A program made the translations under genes and the position numbers. A stretch of 10,561 nucleotides of DNA from Firmicutes bacterium UBA5010 (GTDB lineage: Bacteria; Bacillota; Clostridia; Tissierellales; Sedimentibacteraceae), in NCBI GenBank assembly GCA_002396645.1, contig DGYI01000021.1, positions 757 through 11,317 of the forward strand. Direction: 5' to 3'. The notes beneath the pieces were generated by a model. That model saw only the letters and a program-made list of their open reading frames with translations. It made no database searches and had not been told where the DNA came from. Positions 1 to 6,704 of this stretch are shown in pieces (within the stretch, counting starts at the first letter, position 1; each line of letters begins with the position of its first letter).

Positions 1-14
1 TGAAGATGTTTTTG

Positions 15-917
15 TCAGCAGGGAAAAATCCTGTGTCCTATAATCGCTGCATTTTCTCCATATCGGCTGTTTTTTATACAATTAAGTGCTTTTTGTGCAT
101 CTTCTTCGCTCACAACAGCTACCATTTTTCCTTCATTACCCATATACAAAGGGTCAAGTCCCAGAATACCGCAAAATCCTTTGACCTGTTCAGAAACAGG
201 CATACTTGATTCATCAAGTTCTATGGCTGTTTTTGATGAACGTGCAAATTCATTGAGTACAGTCGCAAGTCCTCCTCTGGTAACGTCACGCATTGCTTTC
301 ACATTAATTCCTTTGTCGAGCAAGGATTTAATCATTTCACAAAGGGGAGCGCAATCGCTTTGAATCTGATTTTCAATACCCATTCTTGAGCTCATAATTG
401 CCGCATGATGATCTCCTAAATTACCTGAAAGTATTATCACATCACCCTTAGAGCAATTTGAAGCACTGATATTTATATCATCTGCCAAGAACCCTATGCC
501 GGTAGTATTGATATAAATTCCACCCTTGCCCTCTATAACCTTTGTATCTCCTGCAATAATTTTTACACCCGCTTCATTTGCAGTCCTTGCCATAGAAACT
601 GAGATTTTTTCAAGCTCATTTATATCAAGACCTTCTTCCAAGATAAATCCACATGTCAAATATTTCGGAACAGCGCCTATCATAAGCAAATCATTAACTG
701 TACCGCATATGCTCAGATGACCTATATCTCCTCCCGGAAAGAAAATAGGCGTAACAACAAAACTGTCTGTAGTAACAGCAAGTCTGTTATTTCCCTGAAC
801 TGACGCCGAATCCTCCATTTTATCAAGTGTATCATTACTGAAGTGCTTAGAAAAAATGGATTCTATCAATTCTGAGCTCATCTTGCCTCCGCTTCCGTGA
901 GCCATTGTTATCTTCAT
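15..917 (-). CDS. hypE: Hydrogenase maturation factor HypE (carbamoyl dehydratase), apparently shortened or frameshifted at the C-terminus
   Basis: HypE takes the carbamoyl group that HypF loads onto its C-terminal cysteine and dehydrates it with ATP to a thiocyanate, the source of the two CN ligands of the NiFe site. It belongs to the PurM/AIRS fold. Visible family motifs are AHGSGGK (residues 6-12), the TTDSFVVTP segment followed by FFPGGDIG (49-66), CGTVNDLLMIGA (71-82), GDTKV (123-127), RDVTRGGLATVLNE (210-223) and GNEGK (260-264). The ATG at 917 follows a good site (AAGGAG, 6 nt spacing) 45 nt after hypD. Oddity: the protein has 300 residues, while family members usually have about 330-340 and end in a PRIC-type tail. 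Here it goes from IIG directly to HRIFPC and a stop at 15-17. It still ends in cysteine, but roughly 28-30 residues are missing. Both other minus-strand frames are open from there to the window edge, so a frameshift or an assembly error in the T5/C3 run (21-28) is possible. The family assignment is very secure; the true end is not. Confidence 0.93.
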   Translation of the reverse strand: MKITMAHGSGGKMSSELIESIFSKHFSNDTLDKMEDSASVQGNNRLAVTTDSFVVTPIFFPGGDIGHLSICGTVNDLLMIGAVPKYLTCGFILEEGLDINELEKISVSMARTANEAGVKIIAGDTKVIEGKGGIYINTTGIGFLADDINISASNCSKGDVIILSGNLGDHHAAIMSSRMGIENQIQSDCAPLCEMIKSLLDKGINVKAMRDVTRGGLATVLNEFARSSKTAIELDESSMPVSEQVKGFCGILGLDPLYMGNEGKMVAVVSEEDAQKALNCIKNSRYGENAAIIGHRIFPC

Positions 918-934
918 AGCTATCTCCTTAGTAT

Positions 935-952
935 ATAAAATTTCAATTTTAT
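935..952 (-). repeat. Short AT-only inverted repeat in the hypD-hypE gap
   Basis: On the minus strand ATAAAATT, two bases, AATTTTAT: a perfect 8-base palindrome with a 2-nt centre, which in RNA would be a 7 bp stem with a 4-nt loop. It lies in the 45-nt gap between the hypD stop and hypE, just upstream of the hypE ribosome binding site. No T-run follows, so it is not a terminator. The stem is all A/T and could have arisen by chance in AT-rich DNA. Confidence 0.4.
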
Positions 953-962
953 CCCTCTATGC

Positions 963-2006
963 TTACTTTGCCGAACTTCTTCTGCCTATAAACCAATTAT
1001 AACAGCTTCCCTCTGTTGAAACCATGCAAGCACCTTGCGGTGATACAGGAGAACAAACAGTGCCGAAAAGAGGACAATCAGAAGGTAAAACAGAGCCTGT
1101 CAGAATCTGAGCACAACAACAGGAAGAATTATGGCTGTTATCTTTATCAAGTCCTTTACTGCCTGCATCAAAGTCAGCATATTCCGAACGAAGAATAATA
1201 CCTGAATCCTTAATAGGGCCTATGCCTCTCCAAGCTGCATCACAAGGCGTAAAATATTTTTCTACCAGCTTTTTAGCCTTTTCATTTCCGCAATCGGTTA
1301 CAGCCGAACGATATAAGTTTATTACCTCACCTTTTCCCTGCTTTATTATAAGTGCATAAATCGCAGCTATAAGCTGCTCGGCATCAAATCCAGCAACGAC
1401 AAAAGGTATCTGATATTTCTTTGAAAGCTCTGAAAAGCAATCACTTCCGGTTATTACTCCCACATGTCCCGGCGCAATAAATCCGTCAATAGCTCCCTGC
1501 TCTTTGCAAACCCAATCAACAACAGCCGGCATTGTTTTTAAGGATGTAAGAAGTTTAACATTTCCTATATTATCACTATTTAGCTTATCCAATAATATCG
1601 CATAAACAGGAGCAGTCGTTTCAAATCCTACAGCTGCAAAAATAAACGTGTCGCTCTTATTTTCTTTGGCCAGATTTAGAATATCCATGGGAGAGTATAC
1701 CATTCTGACGCTCCCGCCCTCAGCACGCGCATCATCCAAGCTTTTTTTACTTCCCTTTACTCTCAGTAAATCTCCGAAACTTACTACAGTATTCCCCTCT
1801 ATCATAGAAAGTTCAACAAGACGATCTATGTAATCTGTCACTGTAACACATACAGGGCACCCCGGCCCTGAAACAAGCTCTATATTTTCAGATAAAAGAC
1901 TTACGATACCGTTTTTTGAAATTTCGGCAGTGTGGGTTCCGCATATTTCCATAATACGAACGCGGCTAGCATCATAATTTTTTAAATAATTAATTATATC
2001 TATCAT
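963..2006 (-). CDS. hypD: Hydrogenase maturation factor HypD (Fe-S scaffold for Fe(CN)2CO assembly)
   Basis: HypD, in complex with HypC, is the platform on which the iron of the NiFe site receives its CN and CO ligands; it carries a [4Fe-4S] cluster and redox-active cysteines. At 347 residues it is close to the usual 350-370. Visible motifs are MEICGTHT (residues 19-26, Cys22), SGPGCPVCVT (46-55, Cys50 and Cys53) and FAAVGFETTAP (123-133). There is also the C-terminal cysteine-rich block with Cys311, Cys318, Cys327 and Cys335 in the contexts SDCPLFG, VCSP, GACMVS and EGSC, which matches the family's cluster-binding region. Three cysteines in a row (296-298) precede it. The ATG overlaps the hypC stop by 4 nt (ATGA) and has only a distant GAGG upstream, so translation probably depends on coupling to hypC, fitting the 1:1 HypC-HypD complex. 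No anomaly seen. Confidence 0.97.
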   Translation of the reverse strand: MIDIINYLKNYDASRVRIMEICGTHTAEISKNGIVSLLSENIELVSGPGCPVCVTVTDYIDRLVELSMIEGNTVVSFGDLLRVKGSKKSLDDARAEGGSVRMVYSPMDILNLAKENKSDTFIFAAVGFETTAPVYAILLDKLNSDNIGNVKLLTSLKTMPAVVDWVCKEQGAIDGFIAPGHVGVITGSDCFSELSKKYQIPFVVAGFDAEQLIAAIYALIIKQGKGEVINLYRSAVTDCGNEKAKKLVEKYFTPCDAAWRGIGPIKDSGIILRSEYADFDAGSKGLDKDNSHNSSCCCAQILTGSVLPSDCPLFGTVCSPVSPQGACMVSTEGSCYNWFIGRRSSAK

Positions 2007-2215
2007 ATGTTCTTAATTTCCTCTATCAGCTCCATTAACATATCCTTGTCAAATTCAGATAAAACCTGCAAGATACATCCTGCATGAACTAAAACATTAT
2101 CTCCGACCTTTACATCAACAAGCCCTGTCTGCGCTTTTACCGTATTTCCGCAGAAATCTACAGTTGCTGTTGTATCTTCAATTTTTATAACCTTTCCGGG
2201 AACTGCTACACACAT
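2003..2215 (-). CDS. hypC: Hydrogenase maturation chaperone HypC
   Basis: HypC is a small OB-fold chaperone that binds HypD during assembly of the Fe(CN)2CO unit and then escorts it to the large-subunit precursor. The start at 2215 gives 70 residues beginning MCVAVPGKV. This is the diagnostic HypC N-terminus, in which Cys2 must directly follow the initiator because it binds iron and the large subunit. A longer reading frame begins 13 codons upstream at 2254, but it would bury Cys2 and lacks a good site, whereas AGGAGG lies 5 nt before the 2215 ATG. The conserved VGDNVLVHAG segment (residues 38-46) is present. The gene starts 22 nt after hypF ends, and its TGA overlaps the hypD ATG. With only one HypC-type protein in view, it presumably serves EchE. 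Confidence 0.96.
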   Translation of the reverse strand: MCVAVPGKVIKIEDTTATVDFCGNTVKAQTGLVDVKVGDNVLVHAGCILQVLSEFDKDMLMELIEEIKNI

Positions 2216-2220
2216 AAAAT

Positions 2221-2226
2221 CCTCCT
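2221..2226 (-). promoter_or_regulatory. Ribosome binding site that fixes the hypC start
   Basis: AGGAGG on the minus strand, 5 nt before the ATG at 2215. It selects the short, Cys2-containing HypC start over the in-frame upstream start at 2254. Confidence 0.85.
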
Positions 2227-2237
2227 GTACATATTTT

Positions 2238-4478
2238 TTACATTTGAGCTGCAATCCATGCCTGCCCTAAACAAATTCCGCCGTCATTTGCCGGAACTTC
2301 TCTATTTATATAAACCTCAAAACTCTCCTGCTCAAGCCTTTTAATACACTCTTGAGTGAAAAGTAAGTTAGCAAAAACGCCTCCGCTTAATGCAACTCTA
2401 TTCTCTCCGGATGAACTGCGAATCAAAGTACATACTTCATGCACTGCTTTAGCTAAAGCTATATGAAATCCCAAAGCAACAGAGCTTTTATCAGCACCGC
2501 ATGCTAAGGCATCTAATATTGATAATATCAATTCTCTTCGTGAAACAACATGACAGGATTCTGAAGATTCAACTAATACTTTCAGAGGATATGGAGAAAT
2601 GTCATTTTTTATTGCATAGTCAGCTAAATTTTCCAAAGCTATAGCACATTCTCCCTCATAGCTGTTAAAATCCCTTATTCCCAAAATTGCACTTACGGTA
2701 TCAAATAATCGTCCTGCACTTGAGCTGAAATAAGTATTTATATCGTTTTTCAAAGCTGCCTTTACCAAAGGAAATCGTGAATCATCGCTTGTAAGTCCTA
2801 AATCGTATAGATTGCACAGCATAGATAAGAAAGCATCTTTAGATGAATTATCACCTCCGCAGAGCTTGACAGGCTGTAAAAAGGCAAGGCGTTCATAGTT
2901 TTGGTTACTGCAAAGTAAAAATTCGCCTCCCCAAACAGTCCCGTCAGATCCATAGCCTGTACCGTCAAAAGCCACTCCTATACATGAGTTTATTTTATTT
3001 TCAGCCATAACAGAAGCAATATGGGCATGATGATGCTGTATTTTAATAATTCTGATATCATCAGATTTATGTGCAAGAGTAGATGCAAGCTTAGTTGTAT
3101 AATAATCAGGATGCAAGTCGCAAGCTATAAGCTTCGGACATATTCTGAACAAATCTTGCATACGCTTTAGGTTCTTATTATAAAGATTATAAACTCCGTA
3201 ATCCTCCATGTCTCCTAAGTACTGACTCGGATAGACTCTATCATCCTTCATCAGGCAAAATGATGATTTTAAATCCGACCCCAAGGCAAGTACAGGATTT
3301 GCCGCTGCACTGCCAAGCATAAGAGGAAGAGGAACATATCCCCGACTTCTCCTTATAAGCTGATAAGAGCCGTTAATAACACGTGCTACAGAATCATCCA
3401 AAGACGTAACTATTCTTCGTTTATTATATAATATACCCGAAAGATAAGGCGATTTAAGCGAAAGCATCTCATCGTCATTACTTATTATCGGCTCAGAGCT
3501 TAAATTTGCGCTTGTCATAATCAATTCCCCGCACTCATCAATCAATAGCTTATGAAGTGGAGTATATGGCAAAAAGGCTCCTATATACCGGCTTTCTTCG
3601 CTCACCGATCTGCAAAAAATTTCAGATTTCTTTTCAAGGAGAACTATAGGTCTTGCCTGTGATGTCAAGAGCTTCTCTTCATCATCTTCGACTTTGCAGC
3701 TCTTTTGTATATCGTCAACACAGGAAAACATAACTGCAAATGGCTTTTTATCTCTATGCTTTAACAGCCTCAAATTTTCTGCGGCAAGCTCATCATATGG
3801 AGAGCAGGCAAATTGATATCCTCCGATTCCCTTTATAGCAATAATTTTACCTGTTTTCAATAAATTAACGGCTAGTTTAAAGGCTGCATCCTTATAATGA
3901 AATTTTCCCTCAGAGTCTCGTAATATCAGCTGTGGTCCGCATTCATGGCAGGAAATAGTCTGAGCATGTCTGCGTCTGTCATTTCCTTTATATTCTTCAA
4001 GGCATTCATGACAAAATTCAAAATCAGACATTGAAGTTGTATGCCTGTCATAAGGGATTGATTCTATGATACTATATCTTGGACCACATGAGGTACAGCT
4101 TATGAAGGGATAGTTATATCTTCTGTTTTCTTTATCGCTGAGTTCTTTCAAACAGTTATCGCAGACAGGAAAATCAGGAGGAAGTATAGGAGTTTCTTCT
4201 GTGCTTTCTTCACTTGAGAGTATATGAAATCCTGTTAATTCCCCACCTATAGCCTCTGATATTTCTATTTTTAGAATATGTGAGCCTAATGGAGGCTCAT
4301 TTTTTATTTTTCTTATAAATTCATTGAGTAAATCTTGACTTGCTTGTGCTGTGATTTTTACAACTCCTCCGCAATTAAGCACAGACCCGTTTATACCAAA
4401 CTCTTGTGCAAGATTGGCTATAAACGGTCTGAACCCTACGCCCTGGACTATTCCCAGCACAGTTATATTAATTATCAT
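2238..4478 (-). CDS. hypF: Carbamoyltransferase HypF
   Basis: HypF uses carbamoyl phosphate and ATP to make carbamoyl-adenylate and transfers the carbamoyl group to the C-terminal cysteine of HypE. All four regions are visible. The acylphosphatase domain has VQGVGFRPF (residues 11-19) with the expected Arg17 and Asn35. The four CxxC pairs at 106/109, 128/131, 156/159 and 177/180 form two zinc fingers. The YrdC-like domain shows KGIGGYQFAC (216-225), LKHRDKKPFAVM (239-250) and TSANLSSEP (322-330). The Kae1-like C-terminal domain shows QHHHAHIASVMAE (481-493), FDGTGYGSDG (504-513), LSGGVFAN (697-704) and NDGGICLGQAW (731-741). At 746 residues it is full length. The ATG overlaps the hypA stop by 4 nt, and hypC follows after 22 nt. 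Nothing appears truncated or unusual. Confidence 0.98.
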   Translation of the reverse strand: MIINITVLGIVQGVGFRPFIANLAQEFGINGSVLNCGGVVKITAQASQDLLNEFIRKIKNEPPLGSHILKIEISEAIGGELTGFHILSSEESTEETPILPPDFPVCDNCLKELSDKENRRYNYPFISCTSCGPRYSIIESIPYDRHTTSMSDFEFCHECLEEYKGNDRRRHAQTISCHECGPQLILRDSEGKFHYKDAAFKLAVNLLKTGKIIAIKGIGGYQFACSPYDELAAENLRLLKHRDKKPFAVMFSCVDDIQKSCKVEDDEEKLLTSQARPIVLLEKKSEIFCRSVSEESRYIGAFLPYTPLHKLLIDECGELIMTSANLSSEPIISNDDEMLSLKSPYLSGILYNKRRIVTSLDDSVARVINGSYQLIRRSRGYVPLPLMLGSAAANPVLALGSDLKSSFCLMKDDRVYPSQYLGDMEDYGVYNLYNKNLKRMQDLFRICPKLIACDLHPDYYTTKLASTLAHKSDDIRIIKIQHHHAHIASVMAENKINSCIGVAFDGTGYGSDGTVWGGEFLLCSNQNYERLAFLQPVKLCGGDNSSKDAFLSMLCNLYDLGLTSDDSRFPLVKAALKNDINTYFSSSAGRLFDTVSAILGIRDFNSYEGECAIALENLADYAIKNDISPYPLKVLVESSESCHVVSRRELILSILDALACGADKSSVALGFHIALAKAVHEVCTLIRSSSGENRVALSGGVFANLLFTQECIKRLEQESFEVYINREVPANDGGICLGQAWIAAQM

Positions 4479-4816
4479 TCGCCCTCTATACCGTCAATCG
4501 ACATTTCCTTGCCAACCTCGCTGGGAATTCCTTCTGTTCCGCAATGAGGGCATTCAAAATGAAAAAGCTTTCGTACAAAAAGCTCGCGGCAATTCGGACA
4601 ACGAAGCATAGTTTTAACTGTGCGGACACTGATTTCTGCGCCTTCGCATATTGTTCCGGCAGCAGCCTCTTCAAAGTGCATACGGATGCTCTCTCCTGAA
4701 AAACCTGAATTTTCTCCGATTACAAGATTGATTTTTGTAACCTTTTTCTTTCCTTCCGCTCTAGCCTGCTCTATAGCGTGCTCAATAATGTGTATTGCTT
4801 CATGATATTCATGCAT
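4475..4816 (-). CDS. hypA: Nickel insertion metallochaperone HypA
   Basis: HypA delivers nickel to the hydrogenase large subunit, normally together with the GTPase HypB. The protein has 113 residues, the usual size. It begins MHE, so that His2, the family's nickel ligand, is in place, and it carries a zinc-binding pair of CxxC motifs at residues 73/76 (CPNC) and 89/92 (CPHC). The start is supported by GGAGG 5 nt upstream and by the requirement for His2 directly after Met. It lies 45 nt after echF, with a small inverted repeat in the gap, and its stop overlaps the hypF ATG by 4 nt. No hypB is found beside it, which is unusual because hypA and hypB are commonly adjacent. Assignment is very secure. 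Confidence 0.97.
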   Translation of the reverse strand: MHEYHEAIHIIEHAIEQARAEGKKKVTKINLVIGENSGFSGESIRMHFEEAAAGTICEGAEISVRTVKTMLRCPNCRELFVRKLFHFECPHCGTEGIPSEVGKEMSIDGIEGE

Positions 4817-4829
4817 AATTACCTCCGTT

Positions 4830-4846
4830 ATGCCGCTTTACGGCAT
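4830..4846 (-). repeat. Inverted repeat in the echF-hypA gap, just before the hypA ribosome binding site
   Basis: ATGCCG, 5-nt loop, CGGCAT: a perfect 6 bp stem that is much richer in G and C than the surrounding DNA. It stands between the last structural gene and the first maturation gene. It is followed by AACGGAGG, the hypA binding site, rather than by a T-run, so it is not a classical terminator. It could be an mRNA processing or stabilising element at the boundary between structural and accessory genes; that role is inference. Confidence 0.5.
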
Positions 4847-4861
4847 CATAAAATTATAATG

Positions 4862-5215
4862 TTAAGCTTGTTCCTCAATGTTTTGTATATATGTGTCTTT
4901 TAATTTTTTGGCATCAGGTTCTGTATAGTTTTGGTTCATAGAAAGACATTTCTTAGGACAGCTTTCCGCGCAATATCCGCATTGTATACATCCGAATCTT
5001 TCTATAGACCATAATTTTTCGTCACGCTTTACTTCAATAGCGCCCGTAGGGCATTTTCTCGAACAAATTCCGCAGAAAATGCAGCTGTCAATATCTATCT
5101 CTATCTTACCCCTTGTTCTCTCGGGATATTCTCTTTTTTTATACGGATATGCCCTTGTCACAGGTTTGTCAAACAGGTTCTTTATAACCACTTTGGTAAA
5201 ATTCATAATATTCAT
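4862..5215 (-). CDS. echF: Ech hydrogenase subunit EchF, 2x[4Fe-4S] ferredoxin-like (NuoI-type)
   Basis: EchF carries two [4Fe-4S] clusters and passes electrons from soluble ferredoxin towards the cluster in EchC. It is the counterpart of NuoI in complex I. The 117-residue protein shows two CxxCxxCxxxCP motifs: Cys45, 48, 51 and 55 (CIFCGICSRKCP) and Cys76, 79, 82 and 86 (CIQCGYCAESCP), with an extra Cys90 beyond the second. No membrane segment is visible, consistent with a peripheral cytoplasmic subunit. The ATG at 5215 follows AGGAGC by 8 nt; that site overlaps the echE stop codon. An alternative ATG three codons in is less well placed. The C-terminal tail (about residues 97-117) is charged and carries no motif I recognise. 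Position directly after echE matches known ech clusters. Confidence 0.95.
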   Translation of the reverse strand: MNIMNFTKVVIKNLFDKPVTRAYPYKKREYPERTRGKIEIDIDSCIFCGICSRKCPTGAIEVKRDEKLWSIERFGCIQCGYCAESCPKKCLSMNQNYTEPDAKKLKDTYIQNIEEQA

Positions 5216-5227
5216 TTTTTGACGCTC

Positions 5228-6307
5228 CTATCTCTCTGTACAGCTGATACAAGGATCAATTGTCAGTATTAAAATCGGCACATCTGCTAATTGACACCCT
5301 TTAAGCGTTTCAAGCATTCCTGGAAGATTGGCAAAGGTCGGTGTTCTCACACGCATACGGTCTAAAAATTTTGTTCCGTTTGCCTTTACGTAGTAAAGAG
5401 CTTCACCTCTTGGCTGCTCAACCCTCATAAAATATTCTCCGTTGGGCATTCCTTTCACAGGTACCGCTATCTCTGTGCTTGGAATTTTAGCTGATGCCTG
5501 TCTGATTAAATCTATAGATTGAAAAATCTCACGAATACGCACATCACATCTTGCATAAGAATCACCTATATCACTGGTTATCGGCTCAAAATCCAAATCT
5601 GCGTAAGCTCCGTATCCAAGCTTACGGCTGTCAAGAGCTATCCCGCTTGAACGCATAAAAGGTCCCACAGCGCCTAAATCATGCGCCTGCTGTTTAGTCA
5701 AAAAACCAACATCCTTTAATCTGCTGTTTACAGCATAATCATTTAAAAATGTCTTGGAAAGAACTTTTAAATCTCTTTCAATATCAGCAAAGACTTTTAA
5801 AAATTGATTAAGCATTTCAGCATCCATATCCTTTAGCTGACCGCCTATTTTATTTACAGAAAAAATAACACGACCGCCGGTTGAGTATTCAAACATATCC
5901 AATATCTTTTCACGCATTCTCCATGATTGCATGAATAAGCTTTCAAAACCAAAAGCATCCGCTAAAAGTCCGAGCCACAGCAAATGACTGTGTATACGAG
6001 ACATCTCACTCCAGATTGTTCTTAAATATTTTGCACGGGGAGGTATCTCAACATTCATAATACGCTCAACTGCTTCACAATATCCCATACCATGCATAAA
6101 GCTGCAAATTCCGCATATACGCTCCGCAACATATACATAATCATTAAAATCTCTTTTTTCAACTAATTTTTCAAGTCCTCTATGGATAAAGCCAATAGAC
6201 GGTATAGCTTCTATTACCTTTTCATCCTCTAAAACCAAATCCAGATGAATAGGTTCCGGCAAAACCGGATGCTGAGGTCCAAAAGGAACTATGCTTCTTA
6301 CTGACAT
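5228..6307 (-). CDS. echE: Ech [NiFe]-hydrogenase large (catalytic) subunit EchE (NuoD-like)
   Basis: EchE holds the bimetallic NiFe(CN)2CO site that reduces protons to H2 or oxidises H2; it is homologous to NuoD of complex I. The four nickel-binding cysteines are present: RICGIC (Cys65, Cys68) and, at the other end, DPCISC (Cys353, Cys356). Other family features are GPQHPVLPEP (residues 10-19), the HLLWLG segment (108-113) and PRGE (299-302). The protein ends just three residues after the last cysteine, so there is no C-terminal extension for a protease to remove; this matches what is reported for Ech and CooH large subunits. A longer frame opens at 6340, but with a TTG and no binding site. 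The ATG at 6307, preceded by AAAGGA at 9 nt spacing, gives 359 residues, the usual EchE size. A strong inverted repeat lies immediately upstream. Confidence 0.97.
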   Translation of the reverse strand: MSVRSIVPFGPQHPVLPEPIHLDLVLEDEKVIEAIPSIGFIHRGLEKLVEKRDFNDYVYVAERICGICSFMHGMGYCEAVERIMNVEIPPRAKYLRTIWSEMSRIHSHLLWLGLLADAFGFESLFMQSWRMREKILDMFEYSTGGRVIFSVNKIGGQLKDMDAEMLNQFLKVFADIERDLKVLSKTFLNDYAVNSRLKDVGFLTKQQAHDLGAVGPFMRSSGIALDSRKLGYGAYADLDFEPITSDIGDSYARCDVRIREIFQSIDLIRQASAKIPSTEIAVPVKGMPNGEYFMRVEQPRGEALYYVKANGTKFLDRMRVRTPTFANLPGMLETLKGCQLADVPILILTIDPCISCTER

Positions 6308-6316
6308 AACTCTACA

Positions 6317-6322
6317 TCCTTT
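6317..6322 (-). promoter_or_regulatory. Ribosome binding site that fixes the echE start
   Basis: AAAGGA on the minus strand, 9 nt before the ATG at 6307. It sits between a stable stem-loop (6325-6355) and the start codon and supports the shorter EchE that begins MSVRSIVPFG. It is weaker than the AGGAGG sites of the neighbouring genes. Confidence 0.7.
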
Positions 6323-6324
6323 CC

Positions 6325-6355
6325 ATATAAATTGAATCAAAAATTCAACTTATAT
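6325..6355 (-). repeat. 13 bp inverted repeat (stem-loop) in the echD-echE gap
   Basis: On the minus strand ATATAAGTTGAAT, loop TTTTG, ATTCAATTTATAT. The RNA would form a 13 bp stem with a single G-U wobble. It fills more than half of the 58-nt gap, the longest in the operon, and ends 2 nt before the AAAGGA site of echE. The bases after it (GGAAAGGATG) contain no T-run, so it should not terminate transcription. It could stabilise the mRNA 5' of echE, mark a processing site, or set the relative amount of the catalytic subunit. The structure is visible; the role is inference. Confidence 0.65.
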
Positions 6356-6365
6356 ATGTCTTATT

Positions 6366-6704
6366 TTATTTAAAAGGCTCTTTTTCACTTATACGATACA
6401 GATTACCTTTATAGTCAAGTGTTATATGCTTAATTTGTATACCAAATAAATCATGAATCTCATTTTCATATAAAAATGCGGGGGCATAAATATTACTTAT
6501 GCTGATTATCTCTGTACCTGATTTAATAGCTACACGAAGGTTGGCAATATCATATTCCTTGCCGAAGGAATAAGTCAGCTCGTATCCATCGGCAGTTTTT
6601 ACGGCACAAATTTGTATCAGGCGATACCCTTCATGTTTAATTCTTAATACCTCCGGTACCAGGCTGCCCGGGCCTATATTTGTAACAGTATTTTCCGGCA
6701 TCAT
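6366..6704 (-). CDS. echD: Ech hydrogenase subunit EchD (NuoC-like)
   Basis: EchD is a small peripheral subunit homologous to NuoC. It has no cofactor and helps join the small and large hydrogenase subunits. The 112-residue product contains the one strongly diagnostic stretch of this family, YENEIHDLFGI (residues 79-89), equivalent to the E-x-x-x-x-DLFGI signature of NuoC proteins. The rest is poorly conserved, as is normal. The frame opens with two successive ATGs, at 6704 and 6701. The first overlaps the echC stop (ATGA) but lies only 4 nt from AGGAGG (6709-6714); the second has a better 7-nt spacing and may be the true start, one residue shorter. Identification rests on the motif plus its place between echC and echE. 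Confidence 0.9.
   Translation of the reverse strand: MMPENTVTNIGPGSLVPEVLRIKHEGYRLIQICAVKTADGYELTYSFGKEYDIANLRVAIKSGTEIISISNIYAPAFLYENEIHDLFGIQIKHITLDYKGNLYRISEKEPFK

Noticed and set aside
2216..2254. A 13-codon N-terminal extension of HypC
   Set aside because: It would displace the essential Cys2 and ignore the AGGAGG placed for the 2215 ATG.
4853..4858. A perfect TATAAT on the minus strand between echF and hypA as an internal promoter
   Set aside because: No -35 at 16-18 nt; the nearest partial match (TTGAGG) is only 14 nt away and there is no extended -10 TG. In AT-rich DNA this hexamer is expected by chance.
6308..6340. An 11-codon N-terminal extension of EchE starting at TTG 6340
   Set aside because: No binding site, it runs through the stem-loop, and the 6307 ATG gives the family's usual N-terminus.
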